DNA of 64,000 bases from Mucilaginibacter sp. dw_454 (lineage in GTDB: Bacteria > Bacteroidota > Bacteroidia > Sphingobacteriales > Sphingobacteriaceae), in NCBI RefSeq assembly GCF_018449775.1, contig NZ_JAAVVB010000007.1, positions 124,001-188,000 of the forward strand. Direction: 5' to 3'. The position numbers were made by a program, and so were the translations under genes. Positions 33,291 to 41,979 of this stretch are shown one piece after another. Under the pieces are notes generated by a model that was not told the DNA's origin, did not search any database, and was given only the letters and a program-made list of their open reading frames with translations. The number at the start of each line of letters is the position of its first letter. Within the stretch, counting starts at the first letter, position 1.

Positions 33291-36197
33291 TTATTTTGCT
33301 TCTTCCAGTTCTACCGGCCCAATCAAGCCAGAGGGCAGCAACGGTGTGTCTTTACTAAACTTGTGAATATTGGTTTGCGTAAAGCGTTTTTCCTGCGGCA
33401 GCGGTTCATCGCCGATCAGCCGGTTGGGCCATAAGTTCACCACGGTTATTTCCAACTTATTCTCGCCGGGATGAATGGCTTTACTGATATCAATGCGTGC
33501 CGGCTTGGTCCACACCACACCCAAGTCAATGCCATTTACTTTTACCACAGCTTCTTCGTGAACTTCGCCTAAATCAAGCAATAATTTTTTGCCGACATCG
33601 GCCTTAGCCACATTAAATGTTTTATTGTAAATCGCCGTGCCCGAATAATGTTTGATGTTATAATCGTCAAACCGGGTCCAATCCATCAGCGAGTCGATCT
33701 TGATTTTAGCCGGGCCGCCCCATTTGGGGTCGAAGTGTAATTCCCAGCTGCCTTTTAAAGTAGCTTTTGTGATATAGCTTGCATAGTTTGACCGCGTTGT
33801 TCCTTTTGCAGTAGCGGCTATTGGTTTCCTGAAAACTACAAATACCGAACCGCGCGGTTCAAACGCCAATGGCACTGTAGTCCGGCCGTTGCTTTGGGTA
33901 AAAGCTTTTGCGATGCGCATCTCACCTGTTACCGCATCCCATAACTCCGGTTGTTTGCCGCTGACGCGAAAAGTGGCATTGATCTTTTCTTTAGCATCCC
34001 ACCGGCTGGCGACAAAGTAGATATCGTTACCGGCTACCCGTCTGTGAATCCAGTCTATCTCGCCGGTTGTGCTTAGTCCGGTATATTCAAAATCGGGCAG
34101 TAGTTTAATATCCTTCAATACTTGCGCCGGGCTTTGATTGCTAATGACATGATGCTTTGCGTTTGGCGACCATAGTTCGCTAATCATCTGTTTAGCTTTT
34201 ATACTATTATCCACATTTAAAACCAATCCCGCCAAGCCCTCCGGCTGCGGACCAACCACTATTGCTCCGCTGTTTATCAACCCGGCGATTTTTTGCAAAG
34301 CCGTGTAAGCCATTTTAGGTTGATTAGGTAACACCAACATTTTATAACTCATACCATCAGGCAATACCAGTCGCCCGTTTTTTACGCTAACGCGATGTAG
34401 CAGCACGTCGAGGTTACAGTTATCATGGTCATAGCCTTGGGCCGGTAGTTCAGGAGTTGATTTCATTTGCTCGCCATGGCCGATGCCATCGCCCATATAA
34501 TACAAGGCATCGGCAACAAATAAACCTTGCTGCAGCATGTATGAGCAGCGGCCCATATAGGCATTAAACGCCGGGGTTTGCTCCCACCAGGTTACATTGC
34601 GGCTATAATGCGTCCCCGCAAAATAAACATAGTTGGGCTTGGCATCAACCAGCAGCGACTGGGTGAAATTATGAAACACGTTCAAATTCAAACCATCGCA
34701 AAAAGCCTGGTCGGCTACGTTTTTCAGGTCAAAGAAGCTTTCTTCCCAGTGTGGGCCGACGGAAGTAAAGCCCTCGCAGGCTGTTACTTTTTTCCCATAG
34801 ACGTGATTAGCCGTTGCGGTATTGCGTAACAGGAACCGCCGCTCAGGCGTAGCACGGTGCACCGAAGGCACCCAGTATTCGCCCATAGCCATATCTACCG
34901 CGTTAGAGTTTTTAAGGTTGTCTAACTGCGATGTGTTTGGTCCCGCCGCTTCCGAATAACAGACTAATCTGTTTTGATTAGCCAGCTCGCGCAGGTGGCC
35001 GTAATGGTTAGCGGCTATCAGGTCGGCAATGGTGCGGTAATAGTCCCGGCGGATGCCGTCGGTTTGTGTGGTATCGCCCAGGGTGATACCCGCAACAGCC
35101 GGCAGCCATGCTATCAAATCGTAATGATGTTGTTCTTTAAATTTTTGAGCGAACAATTTGGTCCAGGTGGTTTCGCCCCCCTCCCAGCTATCATCCTCTA
35201 CCCCGTAAAGGCCCTTGCGCTCTTCGGGCGTCATTTCTTTCAGCATTTTGCCAATGGTGGTGTGCCAGGTGGTGTCTAGCGCTTCTGCGCTCATGCCATC
35301 GGTAAAATATCCCCACACATCATGGTTGCCTGTTGGGCGATACGCAAAACGCATAATCTTCCATTTACCGGCCGGGGCATTCCATTGCAGTTTGCCGTCG
35401 GCATCCATTTTATCAGAAATATTAATCACTTGCGATGCTTGCACATTCGCCTCATCCGGTATTGCCAGTACCGCTATTTCATGACGCTTAAATTCGCTTT
35501 TGGCTATAGCCGGCATGCGGCTTAATTTCTTTTTATAATCAGCAGATGAATTGGCAACCGATTCATGCATCGCTAAAACAGTTTGCGATGGGTCCGGCAA
35601 TTGCTCATTAACGGCTGTGCCGCCAACCACATCCTTCTCCGACCAGATCAGCGCCTGCTGTCCATATTCCGGGTCTATTGGTCCGGAGGTTCCAGCCAAG
35701 CCCACGCTCAATACAAATTTTATCCCGATGCGGTTAGCTTCTTTGGCTGCGAACCTGAATAGTTCGCGGGTGCGTTTATCCCATGAGTTTAATAAAGGGA
35801 CCGGCAGCGGGGCCTGGAAAGCGCCTTTCAGATCTGCACTTGGTTTAATCACATATTTTTTGCCTTCCAACACCATATTGGCCGTCATCGAGCCGGGTTC
35901 GTAGCCGGTACCGCTTTCGTAAAGTATTGCGCCTTCTATGCCTTTTTTATGCATCTCTTCCAGATCGGCCGTTATCGCTTTTTCGTCGACATTAACACGC
36001 AACCACATCCAGAACACCCATGGCCGGGCGCTATGCGGCGGTATTTTGAAATGGCTTTCCATGGCCGGGTCGGCCAGGGTTGAGGTGGCGTTGATATTTT
36101 GCGGAACTTGTGCAAAGACCCGGCCCGGCAGTAGTAGCGGGCAAGCGGGCAACAACAAAAGCATCTTCAATAAAAGACGATGTTTTATTTTAACCAT
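33291..36197 (-). CDS. Large secreted glycoside hydrolase, GH106-like
   Basis: A 968-residue protein with a signal peptide (to about residue 30). The N-terminus PHSARPWVFWMWLRVNVDEKAITADLEEMHKKGIEGAILYE is typical of the GH106 alpha-L-rhamnosidase-like family. The last ~160 residues form a galactose-binding beta-sandwich (SGTAIYNKTFNV, GEVHEEAVVKVNGIDLGVVWTKP). It is the first gene of a three-gene hydrolase run. A -7 box TAAGTTTG lies at 36230-36237 on the minus strand, about 33 bases before the ATG, without a clear -33. Rhamnosidase activity is a family-level inference. Confidence 0.82.
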   Translation of the reverse strand: MVKIKHRLLLKMLLLLPACPLLLPGRVFAQVPQNINATSTLADPAMESHFKIPPHSARPWVFWMWLRVNVDEKAITADLEEMHKKGIEGAILYESGTGYEPGSMTANMVLEGKKYVIKPSADLKGAFQAPLPVPLLNSWDKRTRELFRFAAKEANRIGIKFVLSVGLAGTSGPIDPEYGQQALIWSEKDVVGGTAVNEQLPDPSQTVLAMHESVANSSADYKKKLSRMPAIAKSEFKRHEIAVLAIPDEANVQASQVINISDKMDADGKLQWNAPAGKWKIMRFAYRPTGNHDVWGYFTDGMSAEALDTTWHTTIGKMLKEMTPEERKGLYGVEDDSWEGGETTWTKLFAQKFKEQHHYDLIAWLPAVAGITLGDTTQTDGIRRDYYRTIADLIAANHYGHLRELANQNRLVCYSEAAGPNTSQLDNLKNSNAVDMAMGEYWVPSVHRATPERRFLLRNTATANHVYGKKVTACEGFTSVGPHWEESFFDLKNVADQAFCDGLNLNVFHNFTQSLLVDAKPNYVYFAGTHYSRNVTWWEQTPAFNAYMGRCSYMLQQGLFVADALYYMGDGIGHGEQMKSTPELPAQGYDHDNCNLDVLLHRVSVKNGRLVLPDGMSYKMLVLPNQPKMAYTALQKIAGLINSGAIVVGPQPEGLAGLVLNVDNSIKAKQMISELWSPNAKHHVISNQSPAQVLKDIKLLPDFEYTGLSTTGEIDWIHRRVAGNDIYFVASRWDAKEKINATFRVSGKQPELWDAVTGEMRIAKAFTQSNGRTTVPLAFEPRGSVFVVFRKPIAATAKGTTRSNYASYITKATLKGSWELHFDPKWGGPAKIKIDSLMDWTRFDDYNIKHYSGTAIYNKTFNVAKADVGKKLLLDLGEVHEEAVVKVNGIDLGVVWTKPARIDISKAIHPGENKLEITVVNLWPNRLIGDEPLPQEKRFTQTNIHKFSKDTPLLPSGLIGPVELEEAK

Positions 36198-36289
36198 GGG
36201 ACGTTGGGTTGGTTTACAAAAGGCTTGCTCAAACTTATTGAAAATCTTTTAATCATAGAGGCATAAGCCGCGTTTCAATGCAAAATCAT

Positions 36290-36341
36290 ATCCACCACGT
36301 CATCGCGAGCGAGGTACGAGCGTGGCGATGACGTGGTGGAT
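36290..36341. repeat. Perfect 17-bp inverted repeat with an 18-base loop
   Basis: ATCCACCACGTCATCGC (36290-36306) pairs perfectly with its complement at 36325-36341. The TCATCGCGAG core resembles the dispersed repeats at 49178 and 63923. It lies in the 353-bp gap between the divergent GH106-like and PQQ dehydrogenase genes; apart from it and one -7 box I see nothing in that gap. Confidence 0.65.
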
Positions 36342-36550
36342 GAAATTTGACCGTTATTTGGGTTTATTAAGTGTAAAAAATACACCGCCTTTCGGCATGC
36401 GCAGATTTTTGAATATGTTTGCCCCTGCCAATTATTGTCTGTTATTTGTCTGATTTGTGTAACAAATTTAGTCTTTTGTAAAAAATCAGCGAGATAACAG
36501 ATTTATTCTCAACAAAAACCAGCTTTCATTGCTATCTTAACAACGAAATT

Positions 36551-39244
36551 ATGCGTAGACGTATTTTATTCACAGGCTTACTAACAGCCACCGTCCTTTT
36601 AAATGCTTCGGCTCAATCAACCATTAAGCCGGACGAGAACCGTTTTACCAAAGTGGTACTGGCGCAAGATGTGCAGGAACCCATGCAATTCCAGGTGCTC
36701 AAAGACGGAAAAGTTATTTACGCCGAGCGTAAAGGAAAATTGAAGCTATACGACCCAACTACGCAAAAAACCTCCATCATTCATGAATTTGCCGTAAGCA
36801 CTAAATACGTTAGCCAAACCGGCGAGGTAAGCGAGGCCGAAGATGGTTTACAAGGCGTGATCCTTGATCCCGACTTTTATAAAAACCACTGGATCTATAT
36901 TTATTACTCTCCTGCTGGCAATGACCCAAAAAACTCTTTAGTACGCTATACATGGGACGGCAAAGGCCCTCTGGATGAATCAACGCGCAAACACCTGTTG
37001 GATGTGGTTGTACAACGCTACGAGTGCTGCCACGTTGGTGGCGGGATGGTTTTTGACAAGAACAAAAATTTATACCTGAGCACCGGTGATAATACCTTCT
37101 CTCGCGCATCTGACGGATTTACGCCGCTGGATGAGCGCCCGGGTATGTCGGCAGAAGATTCGCAAAAAGGCGCATCAAATACCAATGACCTGCGCGGTAA
37201 AATTTTGAGAATACACCCGGAAGCAGACGGTACTTATACTATTCCGCAAGGAAATCTATTCCCTGTGGGTACAGCTAAAACCCGCCCCGAAATTTACACC
37301 ATGGGCGATCGTAATCCTTGGCGCTTAACTATCGACAGCAAAACCGGCTGGTTATATTGGGGCGAAGTTGGACCGGATGGCAGCGAGGACGATTTTAAAA
37401 ACCGCGGACCACAATCATACGACGAATTTAACCAGGCTAAAAAACCGGGTAACTATGGCTGGCCATATTTTGTGGCCGATAACCTGGCTTATAATCATTA
37501 TGATTTCGCCACAAAAAAATCTGGCGAATGGTTTGATGCCGCTCATCCCAAAAACACCTCGCCAAATAATACCGGTTTGACAGATTTACCTCCGGCTACT
37601 CCGGCTTTCATTTATTATTCAAAACAACAAAGCACCAAATGGCCATTGCTGGAAAGTGGTGGCGACAGCGCCGTTGGCGGTCCACTTTTTCATGCGGATG
37701 ATTTTATAGGCGCTCCGCGTCCGTTCCCATCTTATTATGAAGGTAAATGGTTTGTTACCGATTGGGTGCGTGGCTGGATCAACGTGGTATCTATCGACGA
37801 TGCGGGAAATTACGCCGGCATGGAACGCTTTCTGCCGGGCTTTAAACTACGCGGACCAATTGATATGAAATTTGGCCCAAGCGGCGATTTATATGTGTTG
37901 GAATACGGCAATGGTTATTTCAAAGATAATCCCGAAGCAGAATTAATCCGCATAGAATATAATGGTGGCAACCGTAAACCAGAGGTACAAGCATCGGCAG
38001 ACAAAACAGCCGGCGCTGTACCATTGAAGGTTGTATTATCATCAAAAGGCACCAAAGATGCCGATGGCGATAAATTAAGTTATTCATGGAAGATCACCCG
38101 CAACGGCGCGCCTTTCAAAGTCATCGCGCAAGCAAACCCAGCCGTGCAACTAATTACGCCGGGTATTTATAAAGCGTTATTAACCGTTACCGACGTACAT
38201 GGCGGTAAAAACAGTAAAGCAGTGCAAATTAATGCCGGCAATGAGCCTCCTGTGGTTAAATTTAATGTAACCGCGGGTAACTCCAGCTTTTTCTTCCCGG
38301 ATAAAACCATTCAGTATAGTGTTAGTGTAAACGACAAGGAAGACGGCAGCCTGGCCAACAAACGCATTTTGCCATCGCACGTATCGGTAAGCGCCGATTA
38401 TTTGTCGGAGGGATATAATATGACGGCCATTGCCTCTAAACAAGGCGCGGTTGATGCCAATGCAGAAAATGCTGCGGGTATTGCATTGATCGCTAAAAAT
38501 GATTGTCGTTCATGCCACTCTGTTACCGAAAAAGTATTGGGCCCCGCATTTACGCAGGTAGCCATAAAATATAAAGGCGATCCTGGTGCGCCGGACCGTT
38601 TAGCTAAAAAAATTATTACGGGCGGCTCGGGCAACTGGGGCGATGCCATGATGCCTGCACACCCTGCGCTGGCAGACGGCGACGTAAAAGCTATTGTTAA
38701 ATATGTGTTGAGTTTAGCCTATCCTAAGGCTGCAGTAAAATCATTACCGGTTAGTGGCTCCTACACCACCAGCATCCCGGCAACCAACAAAAATACCGAC
38801 GGCAGCTTTATCCTGCGTGCGGCTTACACCGATCGCGGTGCCAAAGGGCTGCCGGCCCAAACGGGCGAACGAACGCTGGTACTGCATGCGCCGACCGTGC
38901 CGGTATCGAAGACTACCGAGTTTCATGAAATTTCATTTAACCGCGACAGTACTGTCGCTACCAATAAAACTGATGGTGCCTGGTTGCGTTTCAGTTCAAC
39001 AGATTTAACGGACATCAAACAGATAGCCTTTGGCGTATCAAACAGCAAAACAGACGTTGCCGGTACTATTGAAGTGCATGCAGGCTCGCCGCAGGGCACA
39101 TTATTGGCTAAATACACCGGCTATTATACCCCTGGCGACGTTAAGGCTATTTTGCCGCCAAACCTGGGCATAACCGATATATACTTTGTGTTTACCGGTA
39201 CGCCTATTAAGCTACATAACATTAAATTTTTAGATAGCAATTAA
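36551..39244 (+). CDS. PQQ-dependent sugar dehydrogenase fused to PKD, cytochrome c and C-terminal carbohydrate-binding-like domain
   Basis: An 897-residue secreted protein with a signal peptide (residues 1-22). Residues 30-475 form a soluble-glucose-dehydrogenase beta-propeller (CHVGGGMVFDKNKNLYLSTGDNT, GDRNPWRLTIDSKTGWLYWGEVGPDG). A PKD-type domain (about 480-570) and another beta-sandwich follow. A class I cytochrome c has CRSCH haem binding near residue 655 and a Met ligand in DAMMPAHPAL. The last ~170 residues look like a CBM6-type beta-sandwich. The propeller probably oxidises a sugar and passes electrons to its own haem. It is followed by a sugar isomerase gene. Confidence 0.87.
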   Translation: MRRRILFTGLLTATVLLNASAQSTIKPDENRFTKVVLAQDVQEPMQFQVLKDGKVIYAERKGKLKLYDPTTQKTSIIHEFAVSTKYVSQTGEVSEAEDGLQGVILDPDFYKNHWIYIYYSPAGNDPKNSLVRYTWDGKGPLDESTRKHLLDVVVQRYECCHVGGGMVFDKNKNLYLSTGDNTFSRASDGFTPLDERPGMSAEDSQKGASNTNDLRGKILRIHPEADGTYTIPQGNLFPVGTAKTRPEIYTMGDRNPWRLTIDSKTGWLYWGEVGPDGSEDDFKNRGPQSYDEFNQAKKPGNYGWPYFVADNLAYNHYDFATKKSGEWFDAAHPKNTSPNNTGLTDLPPATPAFIYYSKQQSTKWPLLESGGDSAVGGPLFHADDFIGAPRPFPSYYEGKWFVTDWVRGWINVVSIDDAGNYAGMERFLPGFKLRGPIDMKFGPSGDLYVLEYGNGYFKDNPEAELIRIEYNGGNRKPEVQASADKTAGAVPLKVVLSSKGTKDADGDKLSYSWKITRNGAPFKVIAQANPAVQLITPGIYKALLTVTDVHGGKNSKAVQINAGNEPPVVKFNVTAGNSSFFFPDKTIQYSVSVNDKEDGSLANKRILPSHVSVSADYLSEGYNMTAIASKQGAVDANAENAAGIALIAKNDCRSCHSVTEKVLGPAFTQVAIKYKGDPGAPDRLAKKIITGGSGNWGDAMMPAHPALADGDVKAIVKYVLSLAYPKAAVKSLPVSGSYTTSIPATNKNTDGSFILRAAYTDRGAKGLPAQTGERTLVLHAPTVPVSKTTEFHEISFNRDSTVATNKTDGAWLRFSSTDLTDIKQIAFGVSNSKTDVAGTIEVHAGSPQGTLLAKYTGYYTPGDVKAILPPNLGITDIYFVFTGTPIKLHNIKFLDSN

Positions 39245-39276
39245 CAGAGTATACACACAACTCAACACATACACAC

Positions 39277-40119
39277 ATGAACAAACGTAGGGATTTCTTA
39301 AAAAACATGGGGGCACTGGCCGTAGGATCGGTACTGTTGCCTTCTTTTACATTTGCAGCAGCTAAAAAAGCCACCAGCGACGCCGGTATACAACTATATA
39401 CCTTCCGCGATGAGATGCTGAAAGATGCATATGCAACATTGAAAACGATTGCCAATCTGGGCATTAAACAAGTAGAATCTGCCGCAAGCGGTAAGGGTTT
39501 ATACTACGGCTTAACAGGCAAGCAAATGAAGCAAGCCTGTAAAGATCTGGGTATGACATTGCGCAGCGGCCATTGCAGCATTGATGAAAACTGGCAAAAA
39601 ACAATTGAGCAGGCTGCCGAGTCCGGCCAGGACTACCTGGTATGTTCATCATTGCCTTTCTCTGGCGATACGATAGAAAACTATCAGAAAGTTTCTGAAC
39701 GTTTTAACAAAGCGGGCGAAGAATGTGCGGCTGCCGGTTTAAAATTTGGCTACCATAACCACGATTTTGAATTCAAACAAGATCAAGGTCAGACACTTTA
39801 TGACATACTATTGGTAAACACCGACCCAGAATTGGTTACTATGGAAATGGACCTGGGCTGGGTTGTAGCCGCGGGAAAAAACCCGATAGATTACTTTACC
39901 GCTAATCCGGGCCGTTTTAAATTATGGCACCTAAAAGATATGAAGGGTAAAAACAGCGTAGAGTTTGGTAATGGCGGGCTGGATATTGCCGGTTTATTTA
40001 AACAAGCTAAACTTGCCGGTTTAGAGTATTATTTCGTTGAGCAGGAAGAGTATCCGGCAGGATCGCCATCTGCAAGCATGAAAATTAATATGGACTACCT
40101 GGCTAAGGTTAACGTATAA
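39277..40119 (+). CDS. Sugar phosphate isomerase/epimerase family protein (AP endonuclease 2-type TIM barrel), exported
   Basis: A 280-residue protein. The N-terminus MNKRRDFLKNMGALAVGSVLLPSF is a Tat-type signal, usual for the secreted sub-group in Bacteroidota. The TIM barrel starts at AGIQLYTFRDEM. Conserved metal-site blocks are GYHNHDFEF, TMEMDLGWV and LWHLKDM, with a final glutamate in YFVEQEEYP. It probably isomerises or epimerises a sugar in the periplasm, and may act with the PQQ dehydrogenase 32 bp upstream. The substrate is unknown. Confidence 0.87.
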   Translation: MNKRRDFLKNMGALAVGSVLLPSFTFAAAKKATSDAGIQLYTFRDEMLKDAYATLKTIANLGIKQVESAASGKGLYYGLTGKQMKQACKDLGMTLRSGHCSIDENWQKTIEQAAESGQDYLVCSSLPFSGDTIENYQKVSERFNKAGEECAAAGLKFGYHNHDFEFKQDQGQTLYDILLVNTDPELVTMEMDLGWVVAAGKNPIDYFTANPGRFKLWHLKDMKGKNSVEFGNGGLDIAGLFKQAKLAGLEYYFVEQEEYPAGSPSASMKINMDYLAKVNV

Positions 40120-40431
40120 TTACATAGCGATATTTTGTCCGGGGCGTGGGTCCTCGGGCAAAATTTCCATTTCGGGGTATTCGATATAATCTGCATACCA
40201 CTGTATCGCCCCAACCACGTCTAAAGCATCTTCTGCCGCAATATCTATCGTCTCAAAGGCGTATAGCTTTTTATTGGCGTAGCCAAACAACTGTATCTCG
40301 TTAGGATTAGCCACAAAGGTATCAGAGTCTAAACAAGACACCCTTATCTTCAATTCAGTATCCCTCGAGTGGATAACGTCGCGGCACGGATTATTGGGAT
40401 CGGTAGCTAACAGATATACATTGTACTCCAT
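40120..40431 (-). CDS. Hypothetical acidic protein
   Basis: I do not recognise it. The 103-residue product is acidic (many Asp and Glu), has no signal peptide or membrane segment, and is predicted mixed alpha/beta. Its stop codon abuts the stop of the convergent isomerase gene with no spacer, so the arrangement is compact. Coding potential looks good (even codon use, ATG start), but no function can be proposed. Confidence 0.6.
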   Translation of the reverse strand: MEYNVYLLATDPNNPCRDVIHSRDTELKIRVSCLDSDTFVANPNEIQLFGYANKKLYAFETIDIAAEDALDVVGAIQWYADYIEYPEMEILPEDPRPGQNIAM

Positions 40432-40679
40432 AATATTTCTAACAACCGTATTTACGGATAGTTTGCTATTTTGCTAAACCACAGCAAAATAATTTATGAA
40501 CGCCTTAAATGGCGATGTTTGGCATCATCTTTCGGCTATGGTAACAACCCTATCATTCTCTCCTCAGTGTTTATTAACTCTTGTGCAACAATTTGAGTAT
40601 ATCATGCCCTAATTGGGGAAGATTTTCTCCATAGTTAATTCCACATCCCGATATAATCAGTCCAATTTAGCTTTGTGTA

Positions 40680-40797
40680 ACACGGTTGTTACAATTGGCA
40701 TTGTGTTTGTCTTATATTCATAACCCTCCCAAAAGGGTTGTTTTTCATAGGTAGATGTAGGGTCGAAAGACTGCGAGAGTATTTCGGCCCTTTTTTA
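40680..40797 (+). ncRNA. Candidate small RNA ending at a strong terminator
   Basis: The 479-bp gap 40432-40910 has a plus-strand terminator that no gene needs: GGGTCGAAA pairs with TTTCGGCCC (40760-40790, one G-U) and is followed by six T. A smaller hairpin, AACCCT/AGGGTT followed by GTTTTT, is at 40722-40745. A -7 box TAGCTTTG lies at 40668-40675, and the near-palindrome TGTAACACGGTTGTTACA follows at 40676-40693. The nearest plus-strand gene ends 640 bp upstream and the gene between is on the other strand. The 5' end is a guess. Confidence 0.38.
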
Positions 40798-40857
40798 AAC
40801 TTAAATGAAGACTATCAAATTGAAATTTGCCCCTAATTAGTGTCTATATATAATGAC

Positions 40858-40894
40858 AAAGCCGTCCCGAATAATCTGGACGGCTTTTGTTTTT
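40858..40894 (-). terminator. Bidirectional terminator after the carboxypeptidase-regulatory-like gene
   Basis: AAAGCCGTCC pairs with GGACGGCTTT around a 10-base loop, with A- and T-runs on both sides. It is 16 bp past the stop of the minus-strand gene ending at 40911. Confidence 0.75.
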
Positions 40895-40910
40895 AAAGCG
40901 TTTGGGAGAA

Positions 40911-41666
40911 CTAGTTACCGTCGCCGTCTAACTGAAAGTACGTGGTCGATTTTCGTTTATCCTCCGGTATCGTCATAAATTCTTTATAACTCTCATTAAG
41001 GTAGCTCGCAAGATTAAACTTGCCACTATAGTACGTATCGGCATCGGGCGTATATTTTAAAATGAAGTTCTTAAGCTCCTGCCCTCTTAGCGGCACATAT
41101 TTTTTGAGGTTCTCTTCGTTAAAAACCATCACGATCTCGTGATATTGCGCATCACCTTCTTCCAACTTTCGTAACTTTTCCCGTTTCTTTTCATCGCTGT
41201 GCGAATCGAAGAGTTTTAATTTCAGACCGCCGTTCCTTTTGTCGGGGCCTTCGTCTTTTTGATAAACTATGGTTTTACTTCCCAGTGGGCCCGTATTAGG
41301 CGCAGCGCTTAGGTTTCCTAAATGGGCCTCGGTGGTTTTAACGTTTACTTCCTGCAACTGATTAATTTTTGGCTCAAGTGATATCACCAGGTATTTAAAG
41401 TCGGCTATGTAAACGGTGTCCGGCGCGTAATTGGTTCCAGAGAAACAAACCACATCGCCTTTTTTGGCCCTGATGATAAAGGCTCCGCGCGAATCGCTAA
41501 ATACGGTTTCATGCTGGGTCTGGTTCTCTACCTTAATACCCGATAGCAAAACTTCATTTTTCAACTCCTGCACGCGGCCTTTCAGCAAGGCATCCTGCGC
41601 CTGCGTTTGGCTGAATGTAAACAGGCAGCTAAGCGCTAAGGCAATATGTTTGATGGTTTTACTCAT
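40911..41666 (-). CDS. Secreted protein with carboxypeptidase-like regulatory domain
   Basis: A 251-residue protein with a signal peptide (residues 1-23, ending TQAQ). Residues 24-110 form a CarboxypepD-reg-like beta-sandwich: LKGRVQELKNEVLLSGIKVENQTQHETVFSDSRGAFIIRAKKGDVVCFSG, the same domain that opens many TonB-dependent receptors. The C-terminal half is charged and helical, with no receptor barrel. Such stand-alone proteins are common in Bacteroidota and have no assigned role. Single gene with its own terminator. Confidence 0.8.
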   Translation of the reverse strand: MSKTIKHIALALSCLFTFSQTQAQDALLKGRVQELKNEVLLSGIKVENQTQHETVFSDSRGAFIIRAKKGDVVCFSGTNYAPDTVYIADFKYLVISLEPKINQLQEVNVKTTEAHLGNLSAAPNTGPLGSKTIVYQKDEGPDKRNGGLKLKLFDSHSDEKKREKLRKLEEGDAQYHEIVMVFNEENLKKYVPLRGQELKNFILKYTPDADTYYSGKFNLASYLNESYKEFMTIPEDKRKSTTYFQLDGDGN

Positions 41667-41739
41667 GTTTAAGCGGCACCAATTTACTATTATTTAAAAC
41701 GTTCGATTTAACTTTAACATATTTTAACGGCGGATGTTC

Positions 41740-41968
41740 ACCCTCTTTCCGCCGAAGGCGAAGAGAGGGTCGACAAACGAAGTGATGTCGGGGTGAGTTA
41801 ATCGCCGACAGGTAACTTATGGCGTTGCCTGCGGCCCGTGCTATCCGCTCATACGCCTTCAAGGCCTTAAGCTCGGGGCCGGTATCCGCTGCTATCACTA
41901 ACGCGGGGGACTCACCCGGTCTGCGCTTTGCTGGACCACCCTCTCTTCGCCTTCGGCGGAAAGAGGGT
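41740..41968. repeat. REP/BIME-like pair R1-a: two ~59-bp units facing each other
   Basis: One unit (41740-41798) starts ACCCTCTTTCCGCCGAAGGC and ends GGGGTGAGT. The second (41910-41968) is its reverse complement with some substitutions. Each unit also has an internal palindrome (CCGCCGAAGGCG). Between them is a ~110-bp stretch with a different motif, ending GCTATCACTAACGC, that looks like another dispersed repeat. This fills most of the 313-bp gap 41667-41979; no gene is supported there. Confidence 0.75.
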
Positions 41969-41979
41969 TATTTTTGATG

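Noticed and set aside
36414..36421. TATGTTTG as promoter of the PQQ dehydrogenase gene
   Set aside because: It fits the -7 box but has no -33 partner and is about 130 bp from the start, so support is too weak.
41659..41898. A 79-residue minus-strand reading frame
   Set aside because: It lies across the R1-a repeat and its inner segment; composition is explained by the repeats.
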